A DNA stretch of 45,761 nucleotides, from NCBI GenBank assembly GCA_025936115.1, contig JAICTZ010000053.1, positions 1 to 45,761 of the forward strand, read 5' to 3'. The notes below the pieces were generated by a model that made no database searches, was not told the DNA's origin, and saw nothing but the letters and a program-made list of their open reading frames with translations. Position numbers and translations under genes: made by a program. Of this stretch, positions 33,112-40,782 are shown one piece after another. Each line of letters opens with the position of its first letter. Within the stretch, counting starts at the first letter, position 1. Source of the stretch: Polyangiaceae bacterium (lineage in GTDB: Bacteria; Myxococcota_A; Polyangia; Polyangiales; Polyangiaceae).

Positions 33112-33311
33112 GGTGGTTCGTCGAGCGAGGCGCGGTCAGTCGCACGACGCGGGGCGCGCCGCAAGCGAGCGAAATCGCGCCGCCCGAAATTCTCCAGCGC
33201 CACGGCAAGCCGGCGCGCCTCGCGAAATTTCCGGGGTGTTCAGCGCCGTTCACGCGCCGGGCACGGCGAGCTTGACCGCGCCCGGTCCTCGAGGGGTAAG
33301 AAGGGGGCGAA

Positions 33312-34625
33312 ATGACGGCCGAGCTCGACCAGCTTTCGCGCGAGGAGCTCGTACGGCGGGCGCGCGAGCTCGGCGCCGAACGGCCCGAGGTGATGACCCG
33401 CGTCGAGCTCCGGGACGAAATCGTGCGGCTCAGCGAGCCTGACCCCACGGCGCGGCGACGCTCGCGCGGTTGGCTCGGGGTCGCCCGCGATTTGGTGGCG
33501 AGCGTCGTCGATGCAGGGCTCAAGATGCCGAGCGCCGCTTCCGCCATCCGCGGGGACGCGCGACCCGCCGAGGAGACGGCGGGGCCGCCGCCCGTCGCGA
33601 CGCTGACGCTCGCCGAAATCTATCTCGCGCAGGGACACGACGACCGCGCCCTCGCCGTCCTCGACGAGGTACTCAGCGTCGAGCCGGAACACGCCGCAGC
33701 TCTCGCGCTCCGCGATCGCATTCGGGACGAACGCGCGAGCGGCGCGGCACGACGTCGCGTTCCGCTCGAGACGGACGCGCGCGAGCTCGACGAGCCGCTG
33801 TCGTCGCCGCCTGCTCCGGCGCCGTTCCTCTCGTCCGTGCCGCCGGACGCGATGCGCGAGCCGTACGGCTCGCCCGTCGTGCCCGCGGCGCCCCACACCG
33901 AAGCCGAGCCGGAGCTCGCACCGGTCGTGCCGGTCGTGCCGGTCGTGCCGAACGCTCCGCCGGCGTTCGAGCTCCCGACGGAAGCAGAGCAGGCAGAGCG
34001 CGCGGCGCCGGTCTTCGCGCCCGAACCGGAGCCGCACGTCAGCGCCGCGCCGGCGCCGGCGTTCGAGCCGCACGTGCCGCCGCCTTTCGCGCCCGAGCCT
34101 GAGGTGCCCGCTCCATCGACGTTCGGCCCGGAATTTCAGACCGAGCCCGGTGGCTTACCGGTCCAGGTGCCACCACCCCGCTTCGACTCGTCGCCCCCGC
34201 CTTCGACCCCGACGCTCGCCGCGCCTTCGCCGCGCACCGCCGCAGCCCAGGGTGCTGGTGCGGTGTGTGTGCTCGTGCAAACCAGGACCGAAGTCGTGGC
34301 GCACTATCGTTTGCCGCGCGCGGCGCACGGCGTGATCTTGCGGGTTGCGTGGTTCGTGCCGGGACGCCGGGGCCCCACCGAGGGCTCGCTCGACATGCCG
34401 CTCGACCGCGGTGAAGAGCGGCTGCTGCTACCGCCGATCGAAGCGGGCGCCCACGTGCGGGGCGCGCTCGGTATCGATCTGGAGGGCGCGTTCAAGCCGC
34501 TCGCCGTCGCCTGGGTGTACCGCGTGAGCGAAGGCGGCGTTTCGGTGGCATTCGCGGCGCCTGGCGAACCGCCCGTCGCGCTTCGCGAGCAACTCGGCCG
34601 TGGCGTGGCCGACTTGCTCGTGTGA
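33312..34625 (+). CDS. Protein with SAP-like, TPR-like and Pro-rich regions
   Basis: A protein of 437 residues. An N-terminal SAP/Rho-N-like helix-extended-helix (about 4-40, LDQLSREELVRRARELGAE ... TRVELRDEIVRL) could touch nucleic acid. A single TPR-like pair follows (about 95-140, TLAEIYLAQGHDDRALAVLDEVLSVEP), then a long Pro/Ala/Glu-rich spacer (about 150-320) with a PVV triple. The C-terminal beta-rich domain (about 325-437) starts VCVLVQTRTEVVAHYRL. No signal peptide. RBS AAGAAGGGGG precedes ATG 33312. It ends in a GTGA overlap with the next gene. This layout resembles Myxococcota proteins in which the C-terminal part is a DUF4912-like domain, but I am not certain. Confidence 0.75.
   Translation: MTAELDQLSREELVRRARELGAERPEVMTRVELRDEIVRLSEPDPTARRRSRGWLGVARDLVASVVDAGLKMPSAASAIRGDARPAEETAGPPPVATLTLAEIYLAQGHDDRALAVLDEVLSVEPEHAAALALRDRIRDERASGAARRRVPLETDARELDEPLSSPPAPAPFLSSVPPDAMREPYGSPVVPAAPHTEAEPELAPVVPVVPVVPNAPPAFELPTEAEQAERAAPVFAPEPEPHVSAAPAPAFEPHVPPPFAPEPEVPAPSTFGPEFQTEPGGLPVQVPPPRFDSSPPPSTPTLAAPSPRTAAAQGAGAVCVLVQTRTEVVAHYRLPRAAHGVILRVAWFVPGRRGPTEGSLDMPLDRGEERLLLPPIEAGAHVRGALGIDLEGAFKPLAVAWVYRVSEGGVSVAFAAPGEPPVALREQLGRGVADLLV
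33921..33947 (+). repeat. In-frame 9-bp tandem repeat, three copies
   Basis: Three exact copies of CCGGTCGTG inside the Pro-rich spacer of the SAP/TPR-like gene, encoding a repeated Pro-Val-Val. A likely site of slippage that would lengthen or shorten the spacer by three residues without breaking the frame. Confidence 0.85.
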
Positions 34626-35674
34626 AGAGAATTCTCGGCGGGTCGCTGCTTTCGGCCGGCGTCTTGGTCGCGGCGCGCGCGTTCGCGGAGCCGCCCGTGG
34701 CGCCGGCGCGCACCGATGCGCTCGGCCGCGCGGGGGACGCGAGCATTTCGGTAGGGGTCGTGCGCGAGCAAAGCGACGTGCGCTCGGCTCTGGCGGGCTT
34801 TCTACGCGTGCAATTCCCGCTCGAGCGCACGGTGGCGCCGCGACGTGCGCTCGTCGCGGCGGCGGACGACGCCAGTTACCCGGTCGTGGAAGACGACGTG
34901 CGCGACAGCGTGACGGACCCGGACGACGAGCGCTACGGCAGCGTCGTGCCAGCGCTCAGTCCTGCATTGGTCGGCCGTTTGGCGCGCGGCACGCTCGCCG
35001 CGGCGGAGAACGCGCACGGCGCTGCCGCCTTCGCGCGGGAAATGGACAGCGCCGCCACTCGCGCGCGCACGAGCGCCATCTTGCCGGAGATCCGGCTGCG
35101 CGCCGCGCGCTCGCGCGACGCGGCGCTCCGGCTCGCGCCCACGGTGGACGATCCCTACCACGCGTCGCTCGCCGACGGCGACGGCGTGCTGGTCGAGGCG
35201 CAAGCGACGTTTCGTTTGAACCGGCTGATTTTCGCCGACGAGGAGGTGCCGCTCGAGCGGCTGCGCATCGAGCGTGAGCGCGTCAACGAGCGGCTCGAAG
35301 CGCGCGTGCTCGCGCGCGTGGTGGCGTGGCACCGCGCGCTGTCGCACGAATGGAGCGCGCCGGACGCCGAAACCCGCGGTCGCGCCGCGCTCGCGCGCAT
35401 CGACGCCGAGCTCGAGCTCGACGCGCTCACCGACGGCTGGTTCGGCGAACGGGCGCGGCGACTCACCGCCGGCGCGCCGGCCGTGGAACGGCGCGCGCCG
35501 GCGCCGAAAACCCCCGCCGCACCCAAGCCCGCCTCAAAAACCAAGGACGCGCCCGCCTCCGCGTCGCGTACGGCCGACTTGGAGGCATGCTCGGGGTCTG
35601 CTACATCGCCGGTGCCATGCTTGCCGACGCTCGTAACGGACTCCAGGACCTTCAAAGGCGCGTCGATGCGCTAA
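34622..35674 (+). CDS. Predicted exported protein, unknown function
   Basis: A protein of 350 residues from GTG 34622 (GTGA overlap with the previous stop). The signal peptide is about 1-22 (SVLVAARAFAE region). The body (about 60-280) is helical and Ala/Arg/Glu-rich, with long stretches likely to form coiled coil (VPLERLRIERERVNERLEARVLARVVAWHRAL), reminiscent of outer-membrane efflux or TolC-like helices but too short for a full TolC. A Lys/Pro/Ala linker (about 295-325) follows. The last about 20 residues overlap the first codons of prfB, and its TAA (35672-35674) touches the RF2 frameshift signal. The true end could be in question, but the frame is open up to there. Confidence 0.65.
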   Translation: MKRILGGSLLSAGVLVAARAFAEPPVAPARTDALGRAGDASISVGVVREQSDVRSALAGFLRVQFPLERTVAPRRALVAAADDASYPVVEDDVRDSVTDPDDERYGSVVPALSPALVGRLARGTLAAAENAHGAAAFAREMDSAATRARTSAILPEIRLRAARSRDAALRLAPTVDDPYHASLADGDGVLVEAQATFRLNRLIFADEEVPLERLRIERERVNERLEARVLARVVAWHRALSHEWSAPDAETRGRAALARIDAELELDALTDGWFGERARRLTAGAPAVERRAPAPKTPAAPKPASKTKDAPASASRTADLEACSGSATSPVPCLPTLVTDSRTFKGASMR

Positions 35675-36736
35675 GGGGGTCTCTTTGACGTCCCCGGTCT
35701 TCGCCGCCTGATCGAAGAGCTCGACCAGCTCGGCGCCGAGCCGGGTTTTTGGGAAAACCAGGAGAAGGCGCAAGCGCAGATGCGCAAGCGCTCCGCTGCG
35801 ACCGAAAAGCTCGAGCTCATCGAGAAGCTCACCCGCGACGTGAACGACGCGAGCGAGCTACTCGAGCTCGGCGCGTCCGAAAACGATCAAGGTGTCCTGA
35901 GCGACGTCGAGGCGCAGCTGCCCGCGCTCGAAACACGCGTTCGCCAGGCGGAGCTCCGGCGCATGCTGTCCGGTCCCGTCGATCACGCGAACGCGATCGT
36001 GAGCATTCATCCCGGCACGGGCGGCACCGACGCCAAGGACTGGGCGGAGATGCTGCTCCGCATGTACCTGCGCTGGTGCGAGCGTCACGGCTACAAAACC
36101 GAGATCATCGACTATCAGGCGAGCGACGAAGCCGGCATCGACGGGGCGTCGTTCACGGTACAGGGGCCGAACGCGTACGGTTACCTGCGCGCGGAGGTCG
36201 GCGTGCACCGGCTCGTGCGCATCAGCCCGTTCGACGCGAACGCCCGGCGCCAGACGAGCTTTGCCGCGTTCGAGGTGACGCCCGACATCGAAAACGAGAT
36301 CAACATCGAGGTCAAAGACACCGACCTCGAAGTGACGACGATGCGCGCGGGCGGTAAGGGCGGGCAGAACGTGAACAAGGTCGAGACCGCAGTGCGCATG
36401 AAGCACCTGCCGACCGGCATCAACATCGTGTGCCGCGCCGAGCGCAGCCAGCATCAAAACCGCGCCATGGCCCTCAAAATGCTGAAAGCACGCCTGTTCG
36501 AGCTCGAAGAGGCCAAGCGCGAGGAAGAGCAGGCGCGCTACGAAGCCGCCAAAGGACAAATCGCGTGGGGTAACCAGATCCGGAGCTACGTGCTCCAGCC
36601 GTATCAGCTCGTGAAGGATCTGCGCACCGAGCACGAGACGAGCGACGTGCAAGCGGTGCTCGACGGCGACCTCGATCCGTTCATCGAGGCGTACCTCTTG
36701 AAGAACGCCGAGCGCGGGCAGGCGAAGGCGTCGTAA
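35617..36736 (+). CDS. prfB: Peptide chain release factor 2, programmed +1 frameshift
   Basis: Release factor for UGA/UAA stops, 372 residues, encoded as 35617-35685 joined to 35687-36736. The first 23 codons (MLADARNGLQDLQRRVDALR...) end at an in-frame TGA (35686-35688). Reading continues after a +1 slip on CTT, giving L-D-V-P. The second part has the SPF anticodon-like tripeptide (about 203-205), AGGKGGQNVNK with GGQ at 248-250, and the usual C-terminus QAVLDGDLDPFIEAYL. ATG 35617 gives 23 codons before the slip, close to the 25 of E. coli; an in-frame ATG at 35587 is possible. The start overlaps the end of the previous gene by 58 bases. Confidence 0.95.
35674..35689 (+). promoter_or_regulatory. 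RF2 programmed frameshift signal
   Basis: AGGGGGTCTCTTTGAC differs from the classical E. coli site AGGGGGTATCTTTGAC by one base in the spacer. The parts are an internal Shine-Dalgarno AGGGGG, slippery CTT (35683-35685) and stop TGA followed by C. Low RF2 delays termination at TGA, favours the slip and makes more RF2, an autoregulatory loop known from most bacteria. Confidence 0.95.
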
Positions 36737-36764
36737 CGGTCGTTCGCGCCGCCGGCGGGAGACC

Positions 36765-37742
36765 TCAGTCGTCTTCGTGTCTCGAGCGGCCGATCGTGAC
36801 GGTGCACGCGCCCGTGCCCTCGAAGCGCACGAGCGCCGGTAAGAGCTCGCAGTACGCGTAGTCCCCGAGCGTCTTGATGGTGAGGGGGTCACCGTTTTCG
36901 TCCGAGCACGAATACGCCGGGTCGAGGGGCGCGCTCGGCGGCGAGGGCATCGGAGGGATGCCGATATCCGGTGGCGGCTCGAAGCCGCCCGCAATCACGG
37001 CTTCGAGCGGCACCGTCCAGAGTTCCTCGAACGCGATCTCTCCGTCGCCGTTCGCGTCGGCGTCGGCGTAAGGCTGGAAATGCGCGGGGGTGTCCGAGCG
37101 GTTCTGAAACAGCGCCTCGGCGTGGATCTCGAGGTTGACGCTCGTCTTCTGGTTGCTCGCGAGCGAAATTCCGGTGTTGAAGCTGCCCGCGTCGTCGAAC
37201 GTGCCGCAGCTTGCGTAGCTGATGCGCTTGCGGAACGGCCACGCAAAATGCTTAGCCTCCGAACCGCGCACGCCGAAGCCTTCGACGTACACGGAAACGC
37301 CCGCGTCGGTTGCGGCAGGATCGCTGCCGGGCATGCGCATGAGGGTCGCGTCGTCGTTCGTCGTGCCGAGGTCGAGCACCGTGGCGTAGTTCGGGAAACG
37401 GACGCTGTAGCCGAAGCCGCAACGCCCCGTCGCGAAGGCGATGCCGAGCTCGCGCGGCGCGATGACCCGCTTGAAATCGAAGAGGCGCGTGTATTCGGGG
37501 TTCGAGTATTCGTTGCAGGCGGTACCGCCCACGTCCTCGACGAGCTCCGCCTGGCCGACGTTGATCAGCAGGCGCTCGATTGAAATGGCGAAACCGTCGC
37601 TCGTCGCCGCGGCGGGAATGTCGTTCAGCGTCGAGTCGCTGCTCGAGGCGGTCACCGTGAGCTCGGCGGGCGGTGGTCGTGTGTCGCGCGGCAAGCAACC
37701 GGCGCAAATGAGCGGCACGCAGAGGGCTACGAAACGACGCAT
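36765..37742 (-). CDS. Predicted lipoprotein, TonB-receptor partner, EF-hand-like loop
   Basis: A protein of 325 residues with lipobox ending in Cys16 (LICAGC). The mature part starts with a Pro/Ser-rich linker, then a beta-rich domain with ISIERLLINVGQAEL and several cysteines (TACNEY, GRCGFGY, ASCGTF). An EF-hand-like loop DADANGDGEIAFEEL (about 230-245) suggests calcium binding. A Pro-rich loop and a C-terminal cysteine pair follow. It starts at ATG 37742, overlapping the receptor stop by one base (TGATG), so the two are coupled. This pairing of a TonB-dependent receptor with a surface lipoprotein resembles SusC/SusD-type partnerships in outline only; there is no SusD similarity. Ligand unknown. 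Confidence 0.8.
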   Translation of the reverse strand: MRRFVALCVPLICAGCLPRDTRPPPAELTVTASSSDSTLNDIPAAATSDGFAISIERLLINVGQAELVEDVGGTACNEYSNPEYTRLFDFKRVIAPRELGIAFATGRCGFGYSVRFPNYATVLDLGTTNDDATLMRMPGSDPAATDAGVSVYVEGFGVRGSEAKHFAWPFRKRISYASCGTFDDAGSFNTGISLASNQKTSVNLEIHAEALFQNRSDTPAHFQPYADADANGDGEIAFEELWTVPLEAVIAGGFEPPPDIGIPPMPSPPSAPLDPAYSCSDENGDPLTIKTLGDYAYCELLPALVRFEGTGACTVTIGRSRHEDD

Positions 37743-40057
37743 CAGAAACCTGCCTCGACGCCGATGCTCGGGATCGTCACGGGGCCGATCTCCGTGTTTG
37801 CCACCGTCTCCTTGTGGAACGTCGCGTTCAGCATCTCGAGCACCAACGAAAGCCAGCCGGTGCGCTTGAAGTTCCAGCGCTTCTCGACGCGCAGGTCGAT
37901 ACGATAAAAGCCCGGCGCGCGCTCGACGTTCGTCGTGCGTTCCGGTTGAATGAGTCCCGGCGGAATGTCGGGTTGCTTCGGGACGCCGCTGTAGAACATC
38001 AGGCGCGCGCCGGCCCGCCAGTTGCGCCCGAGGTCGTAGGCGAGGGCAACGTTACCGACATGGGTACGATCGAACGCGCTCAAGAAGTGTTCGTGCCCGA
38101 GGCTGCGAACCGAGCGCGACAGCGTGTACGTGACGAAGCCGGCGAGTTTGGTGGTCAGGGGGCGCCGCGCATAAAGCTCGAAACCGTAGGCCTGACCGAG
38201 ACTGCGCTGGTCCAAGTTCGAAAGGTCGACGTTCCGGCTCGTTCCGAGGTCGTCGCTCATGTTGAAGAAAGCGTTGTGAAACAAGGTGGCCGTGGCCGTG
38301 ATCGAAGCGGGCAGCGTGAGCTCGGCGCCGGCGCTCGACTGAAAGCTCGTCTGCAGGCCGTTCGCTAGCGTGGCCGGGGTGAGTCCGGGCACCGGCGCGA
38401 GGAACGCGGGCGGTTGATGCGCAAGTCCGAAGGCTTCGATCAGCTTCAGCCGGCGGGTGACGCTGACTTTTGCCGCGAGCCGCACGTCGAGGCTCGGTTT
38501 GGTCGCACCGTTCGACTGGAACAGGTCGGCGCGTAACCCCGGGATCACTTCCAAGCGCGGCGTGACGTTCCAGACCACATCGCCGTGGACGCCGAACGCG
38601 TAGTCGCTGCGCGACGGGAACAACGAAGCAAAGATGGCGTCGTTGGGATCGTCCGGATCGACGTACGTCGGCCGACTGGTCGTGTAGGCGTCGAGCGTGC
38701 CGTCGATGCCCGTGCGGAGCAGGAGCTTCGAGCTCAGGTGGTGCGTGACCTCGACGCGGGCGCCGAGCATCTTGTCTCGCGCGTTGCGATTGACGTCGAG
38801 GCGTGTCTGGTCGTAACCGAGCGTGAAGGCGAAGCGCACGCGGTTGTCGTTGCCGTAAAAATGGTCGTAGCGCGTGTCGAGGCGATAAAACTCGGTGCCG
38901 AAGAGCACGCGCAGTCCTTGCGGCTGTTTATCCCCCAGAAGATCGTAGGAGCCGAAGGCGAAGGCCGTGACTCGGTCGTGCGGCGTGATGTCGAAGCTCA
39001 CGCGTGCTTGGTAATCGCGGTAGTTGAGCTCCGCGTTGGGTGACACGAGCGAGAGCGCCGCTGCCGTGTACGAGTAGCGGCCGCCGAGCAGGATCGTGCC
39101 GCGGCCGCCCGCGAAGCCGGTTTCGAGCACGCCGCCCAGGTCGAAGACTCGGATATTGCCTTCACCGTGGAAGTCCGTGCGCGGCGCGGTCGTCTCGCCG
39201 GACACGATGCCGCCGGCGTAGCGGCCAAAGCGCGCCGGGTAGCCGCCCGGGTAAAGATCGACGCGATCGACGAGCGCCGGGTTGACGATCGAGGGACCCA
39301 AGCCCACGTGAAAGAGGTAGGGGACGCGGACGCCGTCGAGGTAGTAGCCGACGTTGCCGGGCGGAGCGCCGCGCACGTAGAAGAACGGAAGACCCGAGAC
39401 GATGGGCGTGACGCCGGGCATCGCTTCGATCGCGCGAAAGGGATCGCCGAACGCGCCGGGAAGCTGCCGTACCTCCGCGCGCCCGAGTGAGACCACGGCG
39501 GGTGCGGGGCGTTCGCCCGTGACGATGACTTCGCTGACGGCGGGCGCCGGCGCGGGGACGGCGCCGTGCGTGGAGTTTGCTCGCGGCGTGGTGCTCGGTG
39601 CGTTTGCGGAGCCGTTCGGCGCCGTCACGTCGGAGCTCGGCGCGGGCGCGACGAACTCGACTTCGAAACGAATCGTCGCGGCGACGGGTTGCCCGCCGCG
39701 CGTCGCGGGCGTGAACCGAAAATCGCGCGCTGCGCTGACGGCGGCGCTCGCGAACGGTTCGTTCCCGTGCGTCACCTCGGCCGAGCGCACCGTGCCGTCG
39801 CGATTGACGACGAGCTTCAGCGTCACGACCACGTTGCCCGTCGCGCCCTCGGGGTACGGCACCGTACCGCTTTCGACCAGCTTGGGCGGCACGAGCTCGG
39901 GTGCGGGTGCGGAACTCGGCGCGGGCCCCGTGCCTGTTTTCGCCGTTTCGGCGCGCGCGCTCGTGCTGGCGCCGGCCGTGGCGACGGCGCACAGCGCCGC
40001 GCGCGCGAAACGTCGCGTGAAGCGTGATGCGAGGCGCGTCACCGCATCACGAGCCAC
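37742..40057 (-). CDS. TonB-dependent receptor with N-terminal TonB_C-like domain
   Basis: Outer-membrane transporter of 771 residues. The signal peptide (about 1-36, ending STSARAE) is followed by a TonB C-terminal-like domain (about 48-135: PYPEGATGNVVVTLKLVVNRDGTV ... FRFTPATRGGQPVAATIRFEVEF). A Pro/Ala-rich linker leads to a TonB-box-like SEVIVTG, the plug domain (about 180-290, AMPGVTPIVSGLPFFYVRG) and a beta barrel to the end, which lacks the usual final Phe-type strand but ends VEAGF. GTG 40057 gives a good signal peptide. It begins 6 bases after lolD and is coupled to a lipoprotein gene downstream. Fusion of a TonB-type domain to the receptor occurs in Myxococcota and Bacteroidota relatives; its role is unsettled. 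Confidence 0.9.
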   Translation of the reverse strand: MARDAVTRLASRFTRRFARAALCAVATAGASTSARAETAKTGTGPAPSSAPAPELVPPKLVESGTVPYPEGATGNVVVTLKLVVNRDGTVRSAEVTHGNEPFASAAVSAARDFRFTPATRGGQPVAATIRFEVEFVAPAPSSDVTAPNGSANAPSTTPRANSTHGAVPAPAPAVSEVIVTGERPAPAVVSLGRAEVRQLPGAFGDPFRAIEAMPGVTPIVSGLPFFYVRGAPPGNVGYYLDGVRVPYLFHVGLGPSIVNPALVDRVDLYPGGYPARFGRYAGGIVSGETTAPRTDFHGEGNIRVFDLGGVLETGFAGGRGTILLGGRYSYTAAALSLVSPNAELNYRDYQARVSFDITPHDRVTAFAFGSYDLLGDKQPQGLRVLFGTEFYRLDTRYDHFYGNDNRVRFAFTLGYDQTRLDVNRNARDKMLGARVEVTHHLSSKLLLRTGIDGTLDAYTTSRPTYVDPDDPNDAIFASLFPSRSDYAFGVHGDVVWNVTPRLEVIPGLRADLFQSNGATKPSLDVRLAAKVSVTRRLKLIEAFGLAHQPPAFLAPVPGLTPATLANGLQTSFQSSAGAELTLPASITATATLFHNAFFNMSDDLGTSRNVDLSNLDQRSLGQAYGFELYARRPLTTKLAGFVTYTLSRSVRSLGHEHFLSAFDRTHVGNVALAYDLGRNWRAGARLMFYSGVPKQPDIPPGLIQPERTTNVERAPGFYRIDLRVEKRWNFKRTGWLSLVLEMLNATFHKETVANTEIGPVTIPSIGVEAGF

Positions 40058-40063
40058 GCCCGG

Positions 40064-40756
40064 TCACACCGGCCGATTTTCGTCCGCTTCGACGAGGCCG
40101 TCGCGCATCCGGACGACGCGCGGCATGCGCTCTGCGAAGGCGGGATTGTGCGTCACCACGATGATGGTCGTGCCGTGTTCGCGATTGATCTGGAAGAACA
40201 AGTCGTGAATGGCGTCGCTCGTCGCCGTGTCGAGGTTGCCCGTGGGCTCGTCCGCGAGCACGAGCTTCGGATCGAGCGCCAAGGCACGCGCGACGGCGAC
40301 ACGCTGCTGCTCGCCGCCGGAGAGCTCACCGGGGCGGTGCGTCGCGCGCGCGAGTAACCCCACTTCTTCCAGCAACGCCTTCGCTCGCTTCTCCATCTCG
40401 CGGCGCGGGCGACCCTGGATCAGCCCCGGGATCATCACGTTCTCGAGCGCGGTGAACTCCGGCAAGAGGTGATGGAACTGGAAGACGAAACCGATGTCGC
40501 GGTTACGCACGGCCGCGAGCCGCGAGCTCGACATGGTGGTGAGCTCTTCGCTCCCCAGGCGGATGCGTCCGCTCGTCGGCAAGTCGAGCGTGCCGACGCA
40601 GTGGAGCAAGGTGCTCTTGCCCGCGCCGCTCGGGCCCACGATGGCGAGGATTTGGCCCGGGTAGACGTTGAGGTCGATGCCGCGCAGCACCTCGAGCGTG
40701 CGGCCCATGTGTTCGAAGCTCTTTTTGAGCCCTTCGATGAGAACGAGTGCGTCCAA
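40064..40756 (-). CDS. lolD: Lipoprotein-releasing ABC transporter ATPase
   Basis: ATPase that drives release of lipoproteins from the inner membrane to LolA, 230 residues from TTG 40756. Walker A GPSGAGKST, Q-loop FQFHHLLPEF, signature LSGGEQQR, Walker B LVLADEPTGNLD and H-loop VVTHNP are all present, and the FQ-HHLLPEFTALENVM region is the LolD signature. The TTG start is chosen because it lies 26 bases past the lolC/E stop and yields normal LolD length; no ribosome site is obvious. Downstream the TonB receptor follows after 6 bases. Confidence 0.93.
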   Translation of the reverse strand: MDALVLIEGLKKSFEHMGRTLEVLRGIDLNVYPGQILAIVGPSGAGKSTLLHCVGTLDLPTSGRIRLGSEELTTMSSSRLAAVRNRDIGFVFQFHHLLPEFTALENVMIPGLIQGRPRREMEKRAKALLEEVGLLARATHRPGELSGGEQQRVAVARALALDPKLVLADEPTGNLDTATSDAIHDLFFQINREHGTTIIVVTHNPAFAERMPRVVRMRDGLVEADENRPV

Positions 40757-40782
40757 GGTCGGCTTTCGGGAAAAATCGCGCG

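Noticed and set aside
33272..33300. TTGACC-17-GGTAAG as a promoter for the SAP/TPR-like gene
   Set aside because: The -10 matches only three of six bases and would leave a leader of only a few bases; too weak to list.
35686..35688. In-frame TGA in prfB as a nonsense mutation or sequencing error
   Set aside because: The surrounding AGGGGG, CTT and TGA-C fit the known programmed frameshift site exactly, and the downstream frame continues RF2.
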